Below are positions 35,939 through 44,960 of a stretch of 64,000 nucleotides of DNA, piece after piece. The stretch is taken from assembly GCF_003666015.1 (NCBI RefSeq), contig NZ_QPLT01000003.1:124001-188000 (forward strand), given 5' to 3'. Origin of the DNA: Halorubrum sp. Atlit-26R (lineage in GTDB: Archaea; Halobacteriota; Halobacteria; Halobacteriales; Haloferacaceae). Every line of letters begins with the position of its first letter. Within the stretch, counting starts at the first letter, position 1. Both the position numbers and the translations under genes were made by a program. The notes beneath the pieces are model-generated. The model saw nothing but the letters and a program-made list of their open reading frames with translations. It was not told the DNA's origin and made no database searches.

Positions 35939-37597
35939 ATGGAGCCAGACTTAGACCGATTCACGTCGCGCCGATCGACCGTGTACGGCCGGCGCGGCGT
36001 GGTGGCGACCAGCCAGCCGCTCGCGAGCGAGGCGGGGATCGAAGTCCTCAGAGAAGGCGGGAACGCGTTCGACGCCGCGGTCGCGACCGCCGCCGCGCTC
36101 AACGTCGTCGAGCCCACCTCGACCGGGCTGGGGGGCGACGTGTTCGCGCTGTACCGGACCGCGGACGGCGAGGTCGGCGCGATGCGCTCGTGCGGCGGGG
36201 CGCCCGCGGACGCGACGATCGAGAACGTCCGTACCGCGTTGGCGGAGGACGACGACGCCGAGTCGTACTACCCCGACGACGGCGGCTACGCGGTCGACGA
36301 CGCCGGCGAGGCCGGGATGCCCTTTTACGGCCCGCACGCGGTCACGGTTCCCGGGACGGCGCGCGGCTGGGAGGCGACCGTCGAGGAGTTAGGGCGGCTC
36401 ACCCTCGCCGACGCGCTCGCGCCGGCGATCCGCTACGCGACCGAGGGGTATCCCGTCTCCGAGGTAATCGCCTCCTACTGGGCGAGCGCCGACGAGCTGT
36501 TCACCGACGACCACGCCCGCGAGGCGTTCCTGTTCGACGGCGAGCCGCCGGGCGTCGGGCAGACGGTGACGCTCCCGCGGCTCGGCGAGTCCATGCGGAA
36601 GATCGCCGAGGAGGGCGCCGACGTCGTCTACGAGGGCGAGATCGCCGAGGCGATCGCCGACGAGGTCCAGTCGCAGGGCGGGTTCATGACCGTCGACGAC
36701 CTCGCCGGCTTCGAGGTCGAGTGGCCCGACCCGGTGTCGACGACCTACAACGGCGCCGAGGTGTACGAGCTCCCGCCGAACAACCAGGGACTGATCGCCC
36801 TCGAGGCGCTCAACGTCGCGGGCGAGCTCGGCGCGGGCGAGTACGACTACGACTCGCCGGAGCGCGTCCACTACTTCGCCGAGGCGATGAAGCGGGCCTT
36901 CCACGACGGCCACCGCTACATCACCGACCCCGAGTACGAGGAGATTCCGCCGCTGGCGTCCGCGGAGTGGGCGACCGAGCGCGCCGCCGGCGTCGGCGCG
37001 GCCGCCTCGCACGACGTCTCCTTCGGCGTGCCGAACGCGAACGCCGAGGACGCCGACACCGTCCTCCTCACCGTCGCCGACGACGCGGGCAACGTCGTCT
37101 CGTACATCAACTCTCGGTTCGCCGGCTTCGGCTCCGGGCTCGTCGCGGGCGACACCGGCATCGCGCTCCAGAACCGCGGCGCGTCGTTCTCGCTCGACCC
37201 GGACCACCCGAACGCGCTCGAACCCGGGAAGCGCCCGTTCCACACGCTCATCCCGGGCGTCGTCCGGTTCGACGAGGACGACTGGGCGGCGTTCGGCGTG
37301 ATGGGCGGGTACATGCAGCCGCAGGGCCACGTCCAGGTGATCTCGAACATCGTCGACTACGACATGCCGCTCCAGCGCGCGCTCGACGAGCCGCGGTGGC
37401 GCTACCGCGAGAGCGGCGAGCTGGGGCTCGAGCCGCACTTCGACGACGACGCCGCGGCGAAGCTGGTCCGGAGGGACCACGACGTGCGGACGCTCTCGCC
37501 GGTCATGTTCGGCGGCGCACAGATCGCCCGGAACCGGGACGGGGTCCTCTCGGCCGCCACGGAACCCCGGAAGGACGGGAACGCGCAGGGGTACTGA
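35939..37597 (+). CDS. ggt: Gamma-glutamyltransferase family protein
   Basis: The 552-residue protein spans both GGT chains without a signal peptide. It has GVVATSQPLASEAGIEVLRE, NAFDAAVATAAALNVVEPTS with GLGGDVFALY, and the C-terminal part DADTVLLTVADDAGNVVSYI, where a Thr after ED would be the autocleavage nucleophile, plus GKRPFHTLIPGVV and VMGGYMQPQGHVQV. It should hydrolyse or transfer gamma-glutamyl groups; haloarchaea use gamma-glutamylcysteine as main thiol, so that is a possible substrate. The ATG at 35939 lies about 29 nt after CTTTATT. The zinc ribbon gene and a peptide transporter operon are beside it. Confidence 0.9.
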   Translation: MEPDLDRFTSRRSTVYGRRGVVATSQPLASEAGIEVLREGGNAFDAAVATAAALNVVEPTSTGLGGDVFALYRTADGEVGAMRSCGGAPADATIENVRTALAEDDDAESYYPDDGGYAVDDAGEAGMPFYGPHAVTVPGTARGWEATVEELGRLTLADALAPAIRYATEGYPVSEVIASYWASADELFTDDHAREAFLFDGEPPGVGQTVTLPRLGESMRKIAEEGADVVYEGEIAEAIADEVQSQGGFMTVDDLAGFEVEWPDPVSTTYNGAEVYELPPNNQGLIALEALNVAGELGAGEYDYDSPERVHYFAEAMKRAFHDGHRYITDPEYEEIPPLASAEWATERAAGVGAAASHDVSFGVPNANAEDADTVLLTVADDAGNVVSYINSRFAGFGSGLVAGDTGIALQNRGASFSLDPDHPNALEPGKRPFHTLIPGVVRFDEDDWAAFGVMGGYMQPQGHVQVISNIVDYDMPLQRALDEPRWRYRESGELGLEPHFDDDAAAKLVRRDHDVRTLSPVMFGGAQIARNRDGVLSAATEPRKDGNAQGY

Positions 37598-37807
37598 GAC
37601 GGGGGGCGACCGCCCCGGACGCAGCCCACCGGTTTTCTATCAGTGAGAGGTCATGACGCCGCGTTCGCCGTCGGCCGCCGATCGGCGAACGGTCGGTAGA
37701 GCACGGCTGTACCGAATAAAGCCGAACTGATTCGTCCGAACGCCGTCGCTGTGGTATTTGTGGTCGTGGGTACACTTATAACGACTCGTATGGTATACGC
37801 TCACAGA

Positions 37808-39199
37808 ATGACGCGAAGAATCCAGCGACGCGACGTGCTCAAGGGCGCCGGTGCGGCCGGCATCGCGGGGCTCGCCGGCTGTTCGACGGAGAGCGGCGAC
37901 GGATCGGACGGCGGCGACGGCGGCGACGGATCGGACGGCGGCGACGGTGGCGACGGATCGGACGGAAGCGACGGTGGCGACGGGGGAGACAGCAACAACA
38001 TCCCTGACGCAGTGATGGTCGTCGGCTTCCCGCAGTCCGGTATCCAGCTGTTCCGCGACTTCTACTCCGAGTTCGCCGACAGCGCGCCCGACCTCGACAT
38101 CATCGTCCCCGACGGGCTGATCGACGGCGACCTCCCCGGCGAGGTCGACAACGACATGAACAACGTCATCGGCACCGCGCCCTCCGCGGGCGGTCCCGGC
38201 GCGGAGTTCTTCACCGAGTCCTATCAGGAGGAGTACGGCGAGGAGCCCGGCGTCTTCACCGCGCAGGCGTACGACGCGATGGCGGTCGAGATCCTCGCGG
38301 CGACCGCGGCGGGCGAGAACGACGGCGAGGCGATCCGCGACCGCGTCCGGACCGTCGCCAACCCCGGCGGCGAGGAGTTCGGTCCCGCGGACCTCCCCGA
38401 GGCCGTCGAGACGGTCGCCGGGGGCGACCCGGTCCACTACGTGGGCGCGTCCTCGAGCGTCAACTTCGACGTCAACGGCGACATGGCCACCGCGGCCTAC
38501 GACATCATCGACTTCCAGGACGGCGAGCTCGTCACCCTCGACACCGTCGAGTTCGGGAACGAGCTCTCCGAGGAGGACCGGAACGCGACCGCGGCCGACC
38601 CGGTCGGCGTCGACTCGTTCACCGCTCGGATCGGCGTGTTGATGCCGGAGACCGGCGACCTCGGTCCGCTCGGCGCGCCGATCCGCGACGGCGCGCTGCT
38701 CGCGGCCACCCAGGTCAACGACGCCGGCATCAACGTCGACGTCGAGACCAGAGTGGAAGACACCCAGACCGACCCGCAGGCCGGCATCTCGGGGGCGAAC
38801 GCCATCGTCAACGCCGGCTACGGCGCGGTCGTCGGCCCGGCGTCGTCGAACGTCAACCTCCAGGTCGCCGAGCAGGTGTTCATCCCCAACGGCGTCGTCG
38901 GCATCTCGCCATCCTCGACCGACCCGAACGTCACGGACCTCGAGGACAACGGCTACATCTTCCGGACCGCGCCCTCCGACCTGCTTCAGGGGCCCGCGAT
39001 GGCGGACCTCGCCGTGGGCGACAACGTCGGCGCCGAGAGCTCGGCCACGCTGTACCTCAACGACGCCTACGGGCAGTCGTTAGAGGAGGCGTACGTGAAC
39101 GCCTTCGAGGAGCGCGACGGGACGATCGACCAGCGCGTCTCCTTCGAGCCGAACCAAGCGACGTACACCAGCCAGTGGTCGAGCGTGCTGAACGAGTAG
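37808..39199 (+). CDS. LivJ-type substrate-binding lipoprotein, apparently circularly permuted
   Basis: The 463-residue protein has a Tat-like signal with lipobox (RRDVLKGAGAAGIAGLAG, Cys25) and a Gly/Asp/Ser-rich linker to about 63. It then starts with what is normally the second half of a Peripla_BP_6 protein (DAVMVVGFPQSGIQLFRDFY to about residue 258), passes a short linker, and only at residue 271 begins the normal first half (ARIGVLMPETGDLGPLGAPI, then SNVNLQVAEQVFIPNGVVGI), ending at ATYTSQWSSVLNE. The last residues and the first of the C-half are neighbours in normal homologs. No permease or ATPase gene is adjacent. A CTTATAA box lies at 37775-37781. Confidence 0.85.
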   Translation: MTRRIQRRDVLKGAGAAGIAGLAGCSTESGDGSDGGDGGDGSDGGDGGDGSDGSDGGDGGDSNNIPDAVMVVGFPQSGIQLFRDFYSEFADSAPDLDIIVPDGLIDGDLPGEVDNDMNNVIGTAPSAGGPGAEFFTESYQEEYGEEPGVFTAQAYDAMAVEILAATAAGENDGEAIRDRVRTVANPGGEEFGPADLPEAVETVAGGDPVHYVGASSSVNFDVNGDMATAAYDIIDFQDGELVTLDTVEFGNELSEEDRNATAADPVGVDSFTARIGVLMPETGDLGPLGAPIRDGALLAATQVNDAGINVDVETRVEDTQTDPQAGISGANAIVNAGYGAVVGPASSNVNLQVAEQVFIPNGVVGISPSSTDPNVTDLEDNGYIFRTAPSDLLQGPAMADLAVGDNVGAESSATLYLNDAYGQSLEEAYVNAFEERDGTIDQRVSFEPNQATYTSQWSSVLNE

Positions 39200-39336
39200 G
39201 AGTCCGCCCGAGCCGTTCGCCGATTTTTCGCGCCTTGTGAGCCGCCGCGCTCGTCGACGAGCGGTGGGACTGTGGAGGTCGATCCCGAGAGTTATTTATA
39301 AAGTCGATTCGGCGGCGCGTCGCGCCTCGCCGCCGG

Positions 39337-39747
39337 TCACTCCCTGTACGCCTCGCGCAGGAACACCAGTGCCCCGCCCAGCATCGCGAGGTTGCCGAAG
39401 AAGGCGAGCCGCTCGCCGCTCTTGTCGTCCTCGTCGGCGTTCCAGAAGTCGTGTATCGTCGCGGTGACGACGGTCAGGAACGCGACCGCCGCGCCGGTCG
39501 CAATTCGGGGGAGGCGCCAGAGCGCGATCCCGAGGCCGGCGACCGCCATCATACCGGACGCGAACGGCGCGGCGACGTCCGGCATCGGGACGCCGGCCGA
39601 CTCGGCGTACTCGATCGTGTCCTCCATGTCGCGGAAGTCCTCCGAGGCCTGCGCGGCGAGGCCGACGCCGAGCAGGACGCGGCCGAGCCGGGACGGCGCG
39701 CCGCGGTCTGCCGCCTCGTCGCTCGTCTCTGGGTCTTCGTCGCTCAT
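39337..39747 (-). CDS. DoxX-like small membrane protein
   Basis: The 136-residue protein has four predicted helices after an acidic N-terminus: GRVLLGVGLAAQASEDFRDM, FASGMMAVAGLGIALWRLPR, IATGAAVAFLTVVTATIHDF and LAFFGNLAMLGGALVFLREA. The pattern, including the loop H-D-F-W before the last helix, fits the DoxX family of respiratory or thiosulfate-related membrane proteins. Haloarchaeal members are of unknown function. The start at 39747 gives a leader that is acidic, not a signal. Confidence 0.82.
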   Translation of the reverse strand: MSDEDPETSDEAADRGAPSRLGRVLLGVGLAAQASEDFRDMEDTIEYAESAGVPMPDVAAPFASGMMAVAGLGIALWRLPRIATGAAVAFLTVVTATIHDFWNADEDDKSGERLAFFGNLAMLGGALVFLREAYRE

Positions 39748-39807
39748 ACCTCCCGTAACGGCGTCGCGCCTCATAAATCGCGGTGGCGGCGGGAGCGGTG
39801 CGCTTCG

Positions 39808-40674
39808 TCAGATCCCGTCGATCCGCGCCAGCACCCGGCTCGTCGCCGGCGCGTCGAAGGCCATCGGGCGTCGCCACCAGGGGCCCTTCCCGGAGTCGCT
39901 CGACAGGTCGGTGACGATCGGGTTCGCCTCGGTGCCCGCGTCCGGCTCGCTCAGCGGGACGACGCGGTCGAAGAGCCCGGACGCGTCTGGGTCGCCGACC
40001 GCGACCACGCGGGCGTCGAAGGGATCGCGTTTCAGGTGCGCGTTCGTCGGCGCGGCCGCGGCGGCGGCCGCGCGGTCGACGGTCCCGTCGCCGCCGTCTC
40101 CCTCCCCCGCCGAGAGCACGCGCTCGACCCGCATCCCGGCGAAGAGGTACGCGCCCCAGTCGGGCGCGAGGTCGGTATCGACGTCGACCCCTCGCTCGCG
40201 GAGCCACGCACCGTCGCGGTCGTCGACGCCCTCGTCGCCCGCGCTCCCGTCGCCGCCTGTGCGCTCGGCGGCGTCGCCGACCTGTTCGCTGCCCGGCCCC
40301 ACCCAGTCGTGCGGCCGGAGCGTCAGCGTCGCGTAAAAGAGGAGCCAGTCGCCGGGGACGAGGTCAGCGATCCGGCCTGCCTTCACGCCGTACGGGTCGC
40401 CGTAGGTCGCCCGTTCGCGGCCGTGAACCCCCGGGAACTCGGGGTCCGCGTGGACGGGCGTCGCTCGTAGATCGTCGGGGATCGCGAACGGGAGGTCGAG
40501 GTCGCCGTAGGTCGGCACCGGCTCGTCGACCGCGAACCGATCGCGCGGGAGCGTCGCGGCCGACTCAGGGATCGGGACGTACGCGAACGACCCGTCCGGA
40601 TAGACGGGGCCGCGGAACCCGGGCTCGTTCGTGTTGGCGGCGACGTTGACGGCGAGTGCGCGGGGCCCGGGCAT
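39808..40674 (-). CDS. Nmad3-like putative nucleotide-modification-associated protein
   Basis: The 288-residue protein starts MPGPRALAVNVAANTNEPGF with RGPVYPDGSFAYVPIPE, the pattern of Nmad3 proteins (nucleotide modification associated domain 3), plus VPGDWLLFYATLTLRPHDW and YLFAGMRVERVL. Nmad domains were named from their co-occurrence with DNA base-modification genes, but their own activity is unknown. Acidic low-complexity inserts lie at about 130-160 and 185-200. It is 18 nt after the DJ-1 gene on the same strand and likely co-transcribed. The family assignment is from motif memory and is moderate. Confidence 0.65.
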   Translation of the reverse strand: MPGPRALAVNVAANTNEPGFRGPVYPDGSFAYVPIPESAATLPRDRFAVDEPVPTYGDLDLPFAIPDDLRATPVHADPEFPGVHGRERATYGDPYGVKAGRIADLVPGDWLLFYATLTLRPHDWVGPGSEQVGDAAERTGGDGSAGDEGVDDRDGAWLRERGVDVDTDLAPDWGAYLFAGMRVERVLSAGEGDGGDGTVDRAAAAAAAPTNAHLKRDPFDARVVAVGDPDASGLFDRVVPLSEPDAGTEANPIVTDLSSDSGKGPWWRRPMAFDAPATSRVLARIDGI

Positions 40675-40692
40675 GCGAAAAAATCGAGCGAC

Positions 40693-41286
40693 TCAGTCCG
40701 CCGTCGCGGCGGCCCCCTCGTGTTCGATCTCGGTGCCGAGCAGGTCGAGGAACTGCGCGATCCACTCCGGGTGGTCGGGCCACGCCTGCCCGGTGACGAG
40801 GTTGCCGTCGGTCGTCACGCCGTCGACCCACGAGCAGCCGGCGGCCTCGACCTCGGGTCTGACGGCCGGGTACGCCGTCATCTCGTAGCCGTCGAGCACG
40901 CCCGCGGCCGCGAGGATCTGCGGGCCGTGACAGATCGACGCGACGGGCTTGTCGGCCTCGAAGAAGTGCCGCACCGCGTCGAGCACCTCGTCGTACCCCC
41001 GGAGGTACTCGGGGGCGCGCCCGCCGGGAACGACTAAGGCGTCGTAGTCGGCCGGCTCGACGTCGTCGAAGCCGTGGGTGAGCTCGAAATTGTGCCCGCG
41101 CTCCTCTAAGTACGTCTGGTCGCCGCGGAAGTCGTGGATCGCGGTCTTGACCGCGTCGCCCGCCTCCTTCTCCGGGCAGACGGCGTGGACCTCGTGGCCG
41201 ACCGCCTGAAGCGCCTGAAACGGCACCATGATCTCGTAGTCCTCGCCGAAGTCGCCGACGATCATCAGTATCTGTTGTCCTGTCAT
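40693..41286 (-). CDS. DJ-1/PfpI family class I glutamine amidotransferase-like protein
   Basis: The 197-residue protein has the DJ-1/PfpI fold: [40 protein letters not shown], and the nucleophile elbow [20 protein letters not shown] with Cys and His adjacent. C-terminal residues [20 protein letters not shown] complete the site. Such proteins are glyoxalase III-like, deglycase or protease, and which applies cannot be read from the sequence. A long intergenic gap leads to the next upstream gene at 41459. Confidence 0.9.
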   Translation of the reverse strand: MTGQQILMIVGDFGEDYEIMVPFQALQAVGHEVHAVCPEKEAGDAVKTAIHDFRGDQTYLEERGHNFELTHGFDDVEPADYDALVVPGGRAPEYLRGYDEVLDAVRHFFEADKPVASICHGPQILAAAGVLDGYEMTAYPAVRPEVEAAGCSWVDGVTTDGNLVTGQAWPDHPEWIAQFLDLLGTEIEHEGAAATAD

Positions 41287-41393
41287 GCGAGTAACACCAC
41301 TCGGTAGTACGCGCTACTGCCCATTAACGGTACTGGGGGCGGGTACCATGGCACGCTCGCTCTCGAAAGCGGCCCTCGTGCCGTCAACCGGAC

Positions 41394-41459
41394 GGCGGAC
41401 GTGTGGGAGACCGGCGGACGTGTGGGAGACCGGCGGACGTGTGGGAGACCGGCGGGCGT
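41394..41459. repeat. 19-bp tandem repeat, three copies plus a partial
   Basis: The unit GGCGGACGTGTGGGAGACC is repeated at 41394, 41413 and 41432, followed by GGCGGGCGT as an incomplete fourth copy. It lies directly after the stop codon of the minus-strand acyltransferase gene, on the 3' side. It could affect transcript ends, but is more probably replication slippage. Confidence 0.9.
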
Positions 41460-42370
41460 CAGCGGGGTCGGTTCGGCGGCCGGAGGTCCCGCTGAAACTC
41501 GTCGAACTGTTCGAGGTCCTCGGGGAGCTCGTACTCGATCTCCCGGTCGTCTTGGTTGTCGGGGAGCCGCCCGTCTTCGAGCTCCTCGGCGGCCTCCTCC
41601 CAGCCGGGCTTCACGCGGACGCTGCGCGCGGGCGACCCGACGACGACGTGATGTGGCGGGACGTCGCCCTGAACGACGGAGCGCGCGCCGACGACGCTGT
41701 TCTCGCCGACCCGGCAGCCCGCCCTGACCATCGCGTCGTAGGTGACGCGGGCGTCCGCCTCGACGATCGTGTGGAAGTTCCGGACCTCGGTCTGGTCGAC
41801 GATGTCGTGGTCGTGGCTGTACAGGTGGACGCCGTCGGAGATGGAGGCGCGGTCGCCGATCGTCAGCTTCCCGCGGTCGTCGAGGTGGACGTCGTCGTGG
41901 ATCACGACGTTGTCGCCCACTTCGATGTTGTGGCCGTAGGTGACGGAGATCCCCTTGAAGAAGCGGCAGTTGTCCCCACACTCGGCGAACAGGTGGTTCC
42001 CGAGCATCTGCCGGAAGCGGAGCGCGAACTCGACGTTGTCGGCCATCGGTGTGGCGTCGAACTGGCGCCAGAGCCACTGGAGGTGTTTCGAGCGCTGGAA
42101 CCGCTCTTCGTCCTTCTCGGCGTAGTACTCCGACTCCAGCGTCGCGTTACACGGGTCGTATCCCTGGAGACGGACGCGCTCGGCGCGCGACACGGACTCG
42201 CCGCTCTGCCACGCCTCCCACGCCTCGCGGTCGCCGTGGAGGTCGATCAGCACGTCGCGGACGACCTCGCAGGTGTCCTCGTCCGAGGAGAGCCGCTCGT
42301 CCACCTCGTCGATGAACCCTCGGACCCCGGCCTCCGCGCCGTCGGGCAGGGACACGTGTCGCTTTGTCAT
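41459..42370 (-). CDS. Left-handed beta-helix acyltransferase
   Basis: The 303-residue protein has an N-terminal helical region of about 120 residues (including KHLQWLWRQFDATPMADNVE) and a hexapeptide-repeat domain: FFKGISVTYGHNIEVGDNVV, DGVHLYSHDHDIVDQTEVRN with the likely catalytic His, ARVTYDAMVRAGCRVGENSV and VVVGSPARSVRVKPG. It resembles an acetyltransferase with a longer front domain than Maa. I start at the ATG at 42370 rather than 42397. The acceptor is unknown. Confidence 0.86.
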   Translation of the reverse strand: MTKRHVSLPDGAEAGVRGFIDEVDERLSSDEDTCEVVRDVLIDLHGDREAWEAWQSGESVSRAERVRLQGYDPCNATLESEYYAEKDEERFQRSKHLQWLWRQFDATPMADNVEFALRFRQMLGNHLFAECGDNCRFFKGISVTYGHNIEVGDNVVIHDDVHLDDRGKLTIGDRASISDGVHLYSHDHDIVDQTEVRNFHTIVEADARVTYDAMVRAGCRVGENSVVGARSVVQGDVPPHHVVVGSPARSVRVKPGWEEAAEELEDGRLPDNQDDREIEYELPEDLEQFDEFQRDLRPPNRPR

Positions 42371-42433
42371 CGGCCCTCCTTCGTCGCCGTCACTCAAAGG
42401 GATTCGGTTGTGCGAACGCGACGCCCGATCCGG

Positions 42434-42610
42434 TCAGTACAGTTCGGCGTTGACGAACAGGGCGACAACCAGCCCGACGAACAGCACGACGAAGGCCACG
42501 ACGATTCCGGCGGCCCCGAACGACAGCAACAAGGCGGTGACCGAGACGACGGCGATGACCGCGAGGAGGGCGACGACGGCGTCGAGCCGACGGCGGAGGG
42601 CGTCGTCCAT
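42434..42610 (-). CDS. 58-residue two-helix membrane protein
   Basis: The protein starts MDDALRRRLDAVVALLAVIA and has two hydrophobic helices (about 11-31 and 34-53) ending FVNAELY. The positive N-terminus (RRR) suggests the N-terminus is inside. The longer frame upstream is not plausible coding. Such DUF-type small membrane proteins are frequent in haloarchaea. Confidence 0.7.
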   Translation of the reverse strand: MDDALRRRLDAVVALLAVIAVVSVTALLLSFGAAGIVVAFVVLFVGLVVALFVNAELY

Positions 42611-42755
42611 GGCCGCCCGGTGGGCGACGAGCGGGTAATATCCAACGGTGCGACGCTGCCGGCCGCACCGCGGTCCGCCGCGGCTGTGGGCCGTCGGTTC
42701 CCTCGATCCGAGACCGACCGCGCCCGATAAGTGTCCCGACCGCCAATCGGGACGT

Positions 42756-43829
42756 ATGCGACATCGCGAACTCGGTAACTCGGGCGTCGAGGTCTCGGAG
42801 ATCGGCTTCGGCGCGTGGGTCGTCGGCACCGACTGGTGGGGCGACCGCTCGGACGAGCAGGCGGTCGGGATGGTCGAGGAGGCGCTCGACGCGGGCGTCA
42901 CCTACGTCGACACCGGCGACGTGTACGGTCACGGCGACAGCGAGGAGATAATCGGGGAGGCGATCGACGGCCGCCGCGACGAGGTGACGCTGTCGACGAA
43001 GATCGGCTACGACTTCTACGACAACCCGCAGGCCGGCCACGGCGAGCTCCCGAAGGAGCTCAACGAGGAGTACCTCACCGAGGCGTTCGAGGCCTCGCTG
43101 GACCGCCTCGACACCGACTACGTCGACGTGCTCCAGCTCCACAACGCCGACGTCGACGAGGTGACGCCCGAGGTGCGCGACCTCCTCCGCGAGTGGAAGG
43201 AGTCTGGGCGGGTCCGCGCGCTCGGCTGGGCGCTCGGCCCCTCGATCGGCTGGCTCGCCGAGGGCGACGCCGCCGTCGAGTACGAGGAGTTCGACGCGGT
43301 CCAGACCGTGTTCAACCTCTTCGAGCAGGAGCCCGGGCGCCACTTCGTGGAGACGATCCGCGAGAGCGACTCGGACACGTCCGTCATCGCGCGCGTCCCG
43401 CACTCCTCCGGCCTCCTCAACGAGCAGGTGACGCCCGACACCGTCCTCGAAGACGGCGACCACCGCTCGCACCGCCCGAAGGAGTGGTACGAGACGGGCT
43501 GGGAGAAGGTCGACGCGATCCGCTTCCTCGAAGATCCGGAGCACAGCGAGGGGACGCGCACGATGGCGCAGGCCGCGATCCGCTGGCTGCTCGCGCACGA
43601 CGAGGTCGCCTCCGTCACGCCCACCTTCCGCGACGGCGACGACATCGCCGAGTGGAGCGCCGCCGCGGACGTACCGCCGGTCTCCGACGCCGAGTACGAC
43701 CGCCTCGAAGAGCTGTACGCCCGCAACTTCGATATCGACCGTGACGACGGCATGGACGTCCTCCGCACCTCCGTCGACGGCGAGGATATCGAGGCCGCCG
43801 GCCTCGACAAGCGCGCGGCCTCGTACTGA
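42756..43829 (+). CDS. Aldo/keto reductase
   Basis: The 357-residue oxidoreductase shows the family tetrad: Asp in VTYVDTGDVYGHGDSEEIIG (with Tyr55 in the same run), Lys in STKIGYDF, and His in VDVLQLHNADVDE. NADPH-binding residues lie in the C-terminal AAIRWLLAHDEVASVTPTFR. The barrel is longer than usual, with an extra segment at about 230-260 (HSSGLLNEQV). It is expected to reduce carbonyls in the cytoplasm. The ATG at 42756 is 26-30 nt after GATAAG. Confidence 0.93.
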   Translation: MRHRELGNSGVEVSEIGFGAWVVGTDWWGDRSDEQAVGMVEEALDAGVTYVDTGDVYGHGDSEEIIGEAIDGRRDEVTLSTKIGYDFYDNPQAGHGELPKELNEEYLTEAFEASLDRLDTDYVDVLQLHNADVDEVTPEVRDLLREWKESGRVRALGWALGPSIGWLAEGDAAVEYEEFDAVQTVFNLFEQEPGRHFVETIRESDSDTSVIARVPHSSGLLNEQVTPDTVLEDGDHRSHRPKEWYETGWEKVDAIRFLEDPEHSEGTRTMAQAAIRWLLAHDEVASVTPTFRDGDDIAEWSAAADVPPVSDAEYDRLEELYARNFDIDRDDGMDVLRTSVDGEDIEAAGLDKRAASY

Positions 43830-44152
43830 GCGGCGGGCCCGCCGCCCGCTTCGACGCTGCCCGCTTCGACGTTGCCGTTCGACCCGCCTTTTTCGCCTCG
43901 AAACCGCACGGCTGCGAGCGGTTAGTGCGTGTGTGGAACACTTTCACCACGCTCCCGATACCGCCGCGACCGGCGACCGCGCCGCTGGCGACGGTAGGAA
44001 CGGTGGCTCGGTGGAAACCCGTCGTCACAGGGGGCTCAGTGGGGGTAACCGACTCGTCATCGCCACCACGCCGATCGTTGCGCGGTCGCGGGTATAAATG
44101 GCTCGCGACGGGTCCGGAACCCGTTTGAACCTCCGCGCCCTCTGGTTCCTCC
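43830..44152. other. Intergenic region with promoter of the Bat-like gene
   Basis: No coding sequence is convincing here. A T-run (CTTTTTCG, 43887-43893) follows the aldo/keto reductase gene and may end its transcript. A pair of near-identical 15-nt direct repeats, GCCCGCTTCGACG(C/T)T, lies at about 43845-43874. A good TATA box GGTATAAATGG (44091-44101) sits about 55 nt before the Bat-like ATG, so that transcript would have a short leader. Confidence 0.6.
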
Positions 44153-44893
44153 ATGCGGGAAGTGACGTTCCGGATCCACCACGCGGGGGAGCCGGAGTGC
44201 GAGGTGAGCGCGCGCCACCCGGAGGTGCGGTACCGCTCGGTCTCCTCGATGACCGGCAGCGGCCCCGAGCGCAAGCGGATCGCGGAACTCACGGGGCCGC
44301 CGGGGGAGATCGAGGCGTTCGTCGAGGAGTTCCGCGAGTTCGACCTCATCGTCTCCGCGGAGCCGCTCGCACCGATCGAGGGAACCCACGCCTACGTCGC
44401 GCTGACGATCGACGTCGCGGCGGCCGACTGGGACGGGATCGGCGACCGGTTCTCGCGGATGGGGATCCACTACCGAACGGGGACGACCATCTCGGGCGGG
44501 GTGGAGCGCTGGACGGCGTACTTGGAGGACGACGACGACCTCTCGGCGGTGATGCGCGAGCTGGAGCGCGGCGGCAACGAGGTGGAGCTCGCGCGGAACG
44601 TGGAGCTCGCCTCGATCGAGCGCTCACCGCAGCTCCCCGCGTCCGGCCTCCTCGACGGACTCACCGACAGACAGCGGGAGGTCCTCGCGACCGCGATCGC
44701 CGCGGGCTACTACGACCACGGCGGCGGCGTCGGCGTCGAGGAAGTCGCCGCGGAGCTGGGGCTCGGCTCGACGACGGTGTGGGAACACCTCTCACGGGCC
44801 GAGTCGGCGGTGATGAACGCGCTGTTCGACCGGTTCGCCGACGGCGAGCCGGTCGAGGCCGTGCGCGAGACGGACCGGACCGACCGGTCGTGA
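44153..44893 (+). CDS. Bat-type HTH transcriptional activator-like protein
   Basis: The 246-residue protein ends with the HTH_10 domain typical of bacterio-opsin activator homologs: LLDGLTDRQREVLATAIAAG, YYDHGGGVGVEEVAAELGLG and STTVWEHLSRAESAVMNALF. The front 160 residues are an effector-like domain starting MREVTFRIHHAGEPECEVSA, with no PAS or GAF signature I can recognise. It probably regulates a small regulon; targets are unknown. It has its own TATA box upstream. Confidence 0.88.
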   Translation: MREVTFRIHHAGEPECEVSARHPEVRYRSVSSMTGSGPERKRIAELTGPPGEIEAFVEEFREFDLIVSAEPLAPIEGTHAYVALTIDVAAADWDGIGDRFSRMGIHYRTGTTISGGVERWTAYLEDDDDLSAVMRELERGGNEVELARNVELASIERSPQLPASGLLDGLTDRQREVLATAIAAGYYDHGGGVGVEEVAAELGLGSTTVWEHLSRAESAVMNALFDRFADGEPVEAVRETDRTDRS

Positions 44894-44960
44894 ACCCGAC
44901 GGAACCGACGTGAACGGGGTCAGACCAACGCTTTTGTAGCTTCGGGACGGACCGCCGCGT

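Noticed and set aside
39248-39263. 16-bp palindrome CGCTCGTCGACGAGCG after the permuted binding protein
   Set aside because: It may be a stem, but TCGTCGACGA-type palindromes are common by composition in this genome, and nothing ties it to a function.
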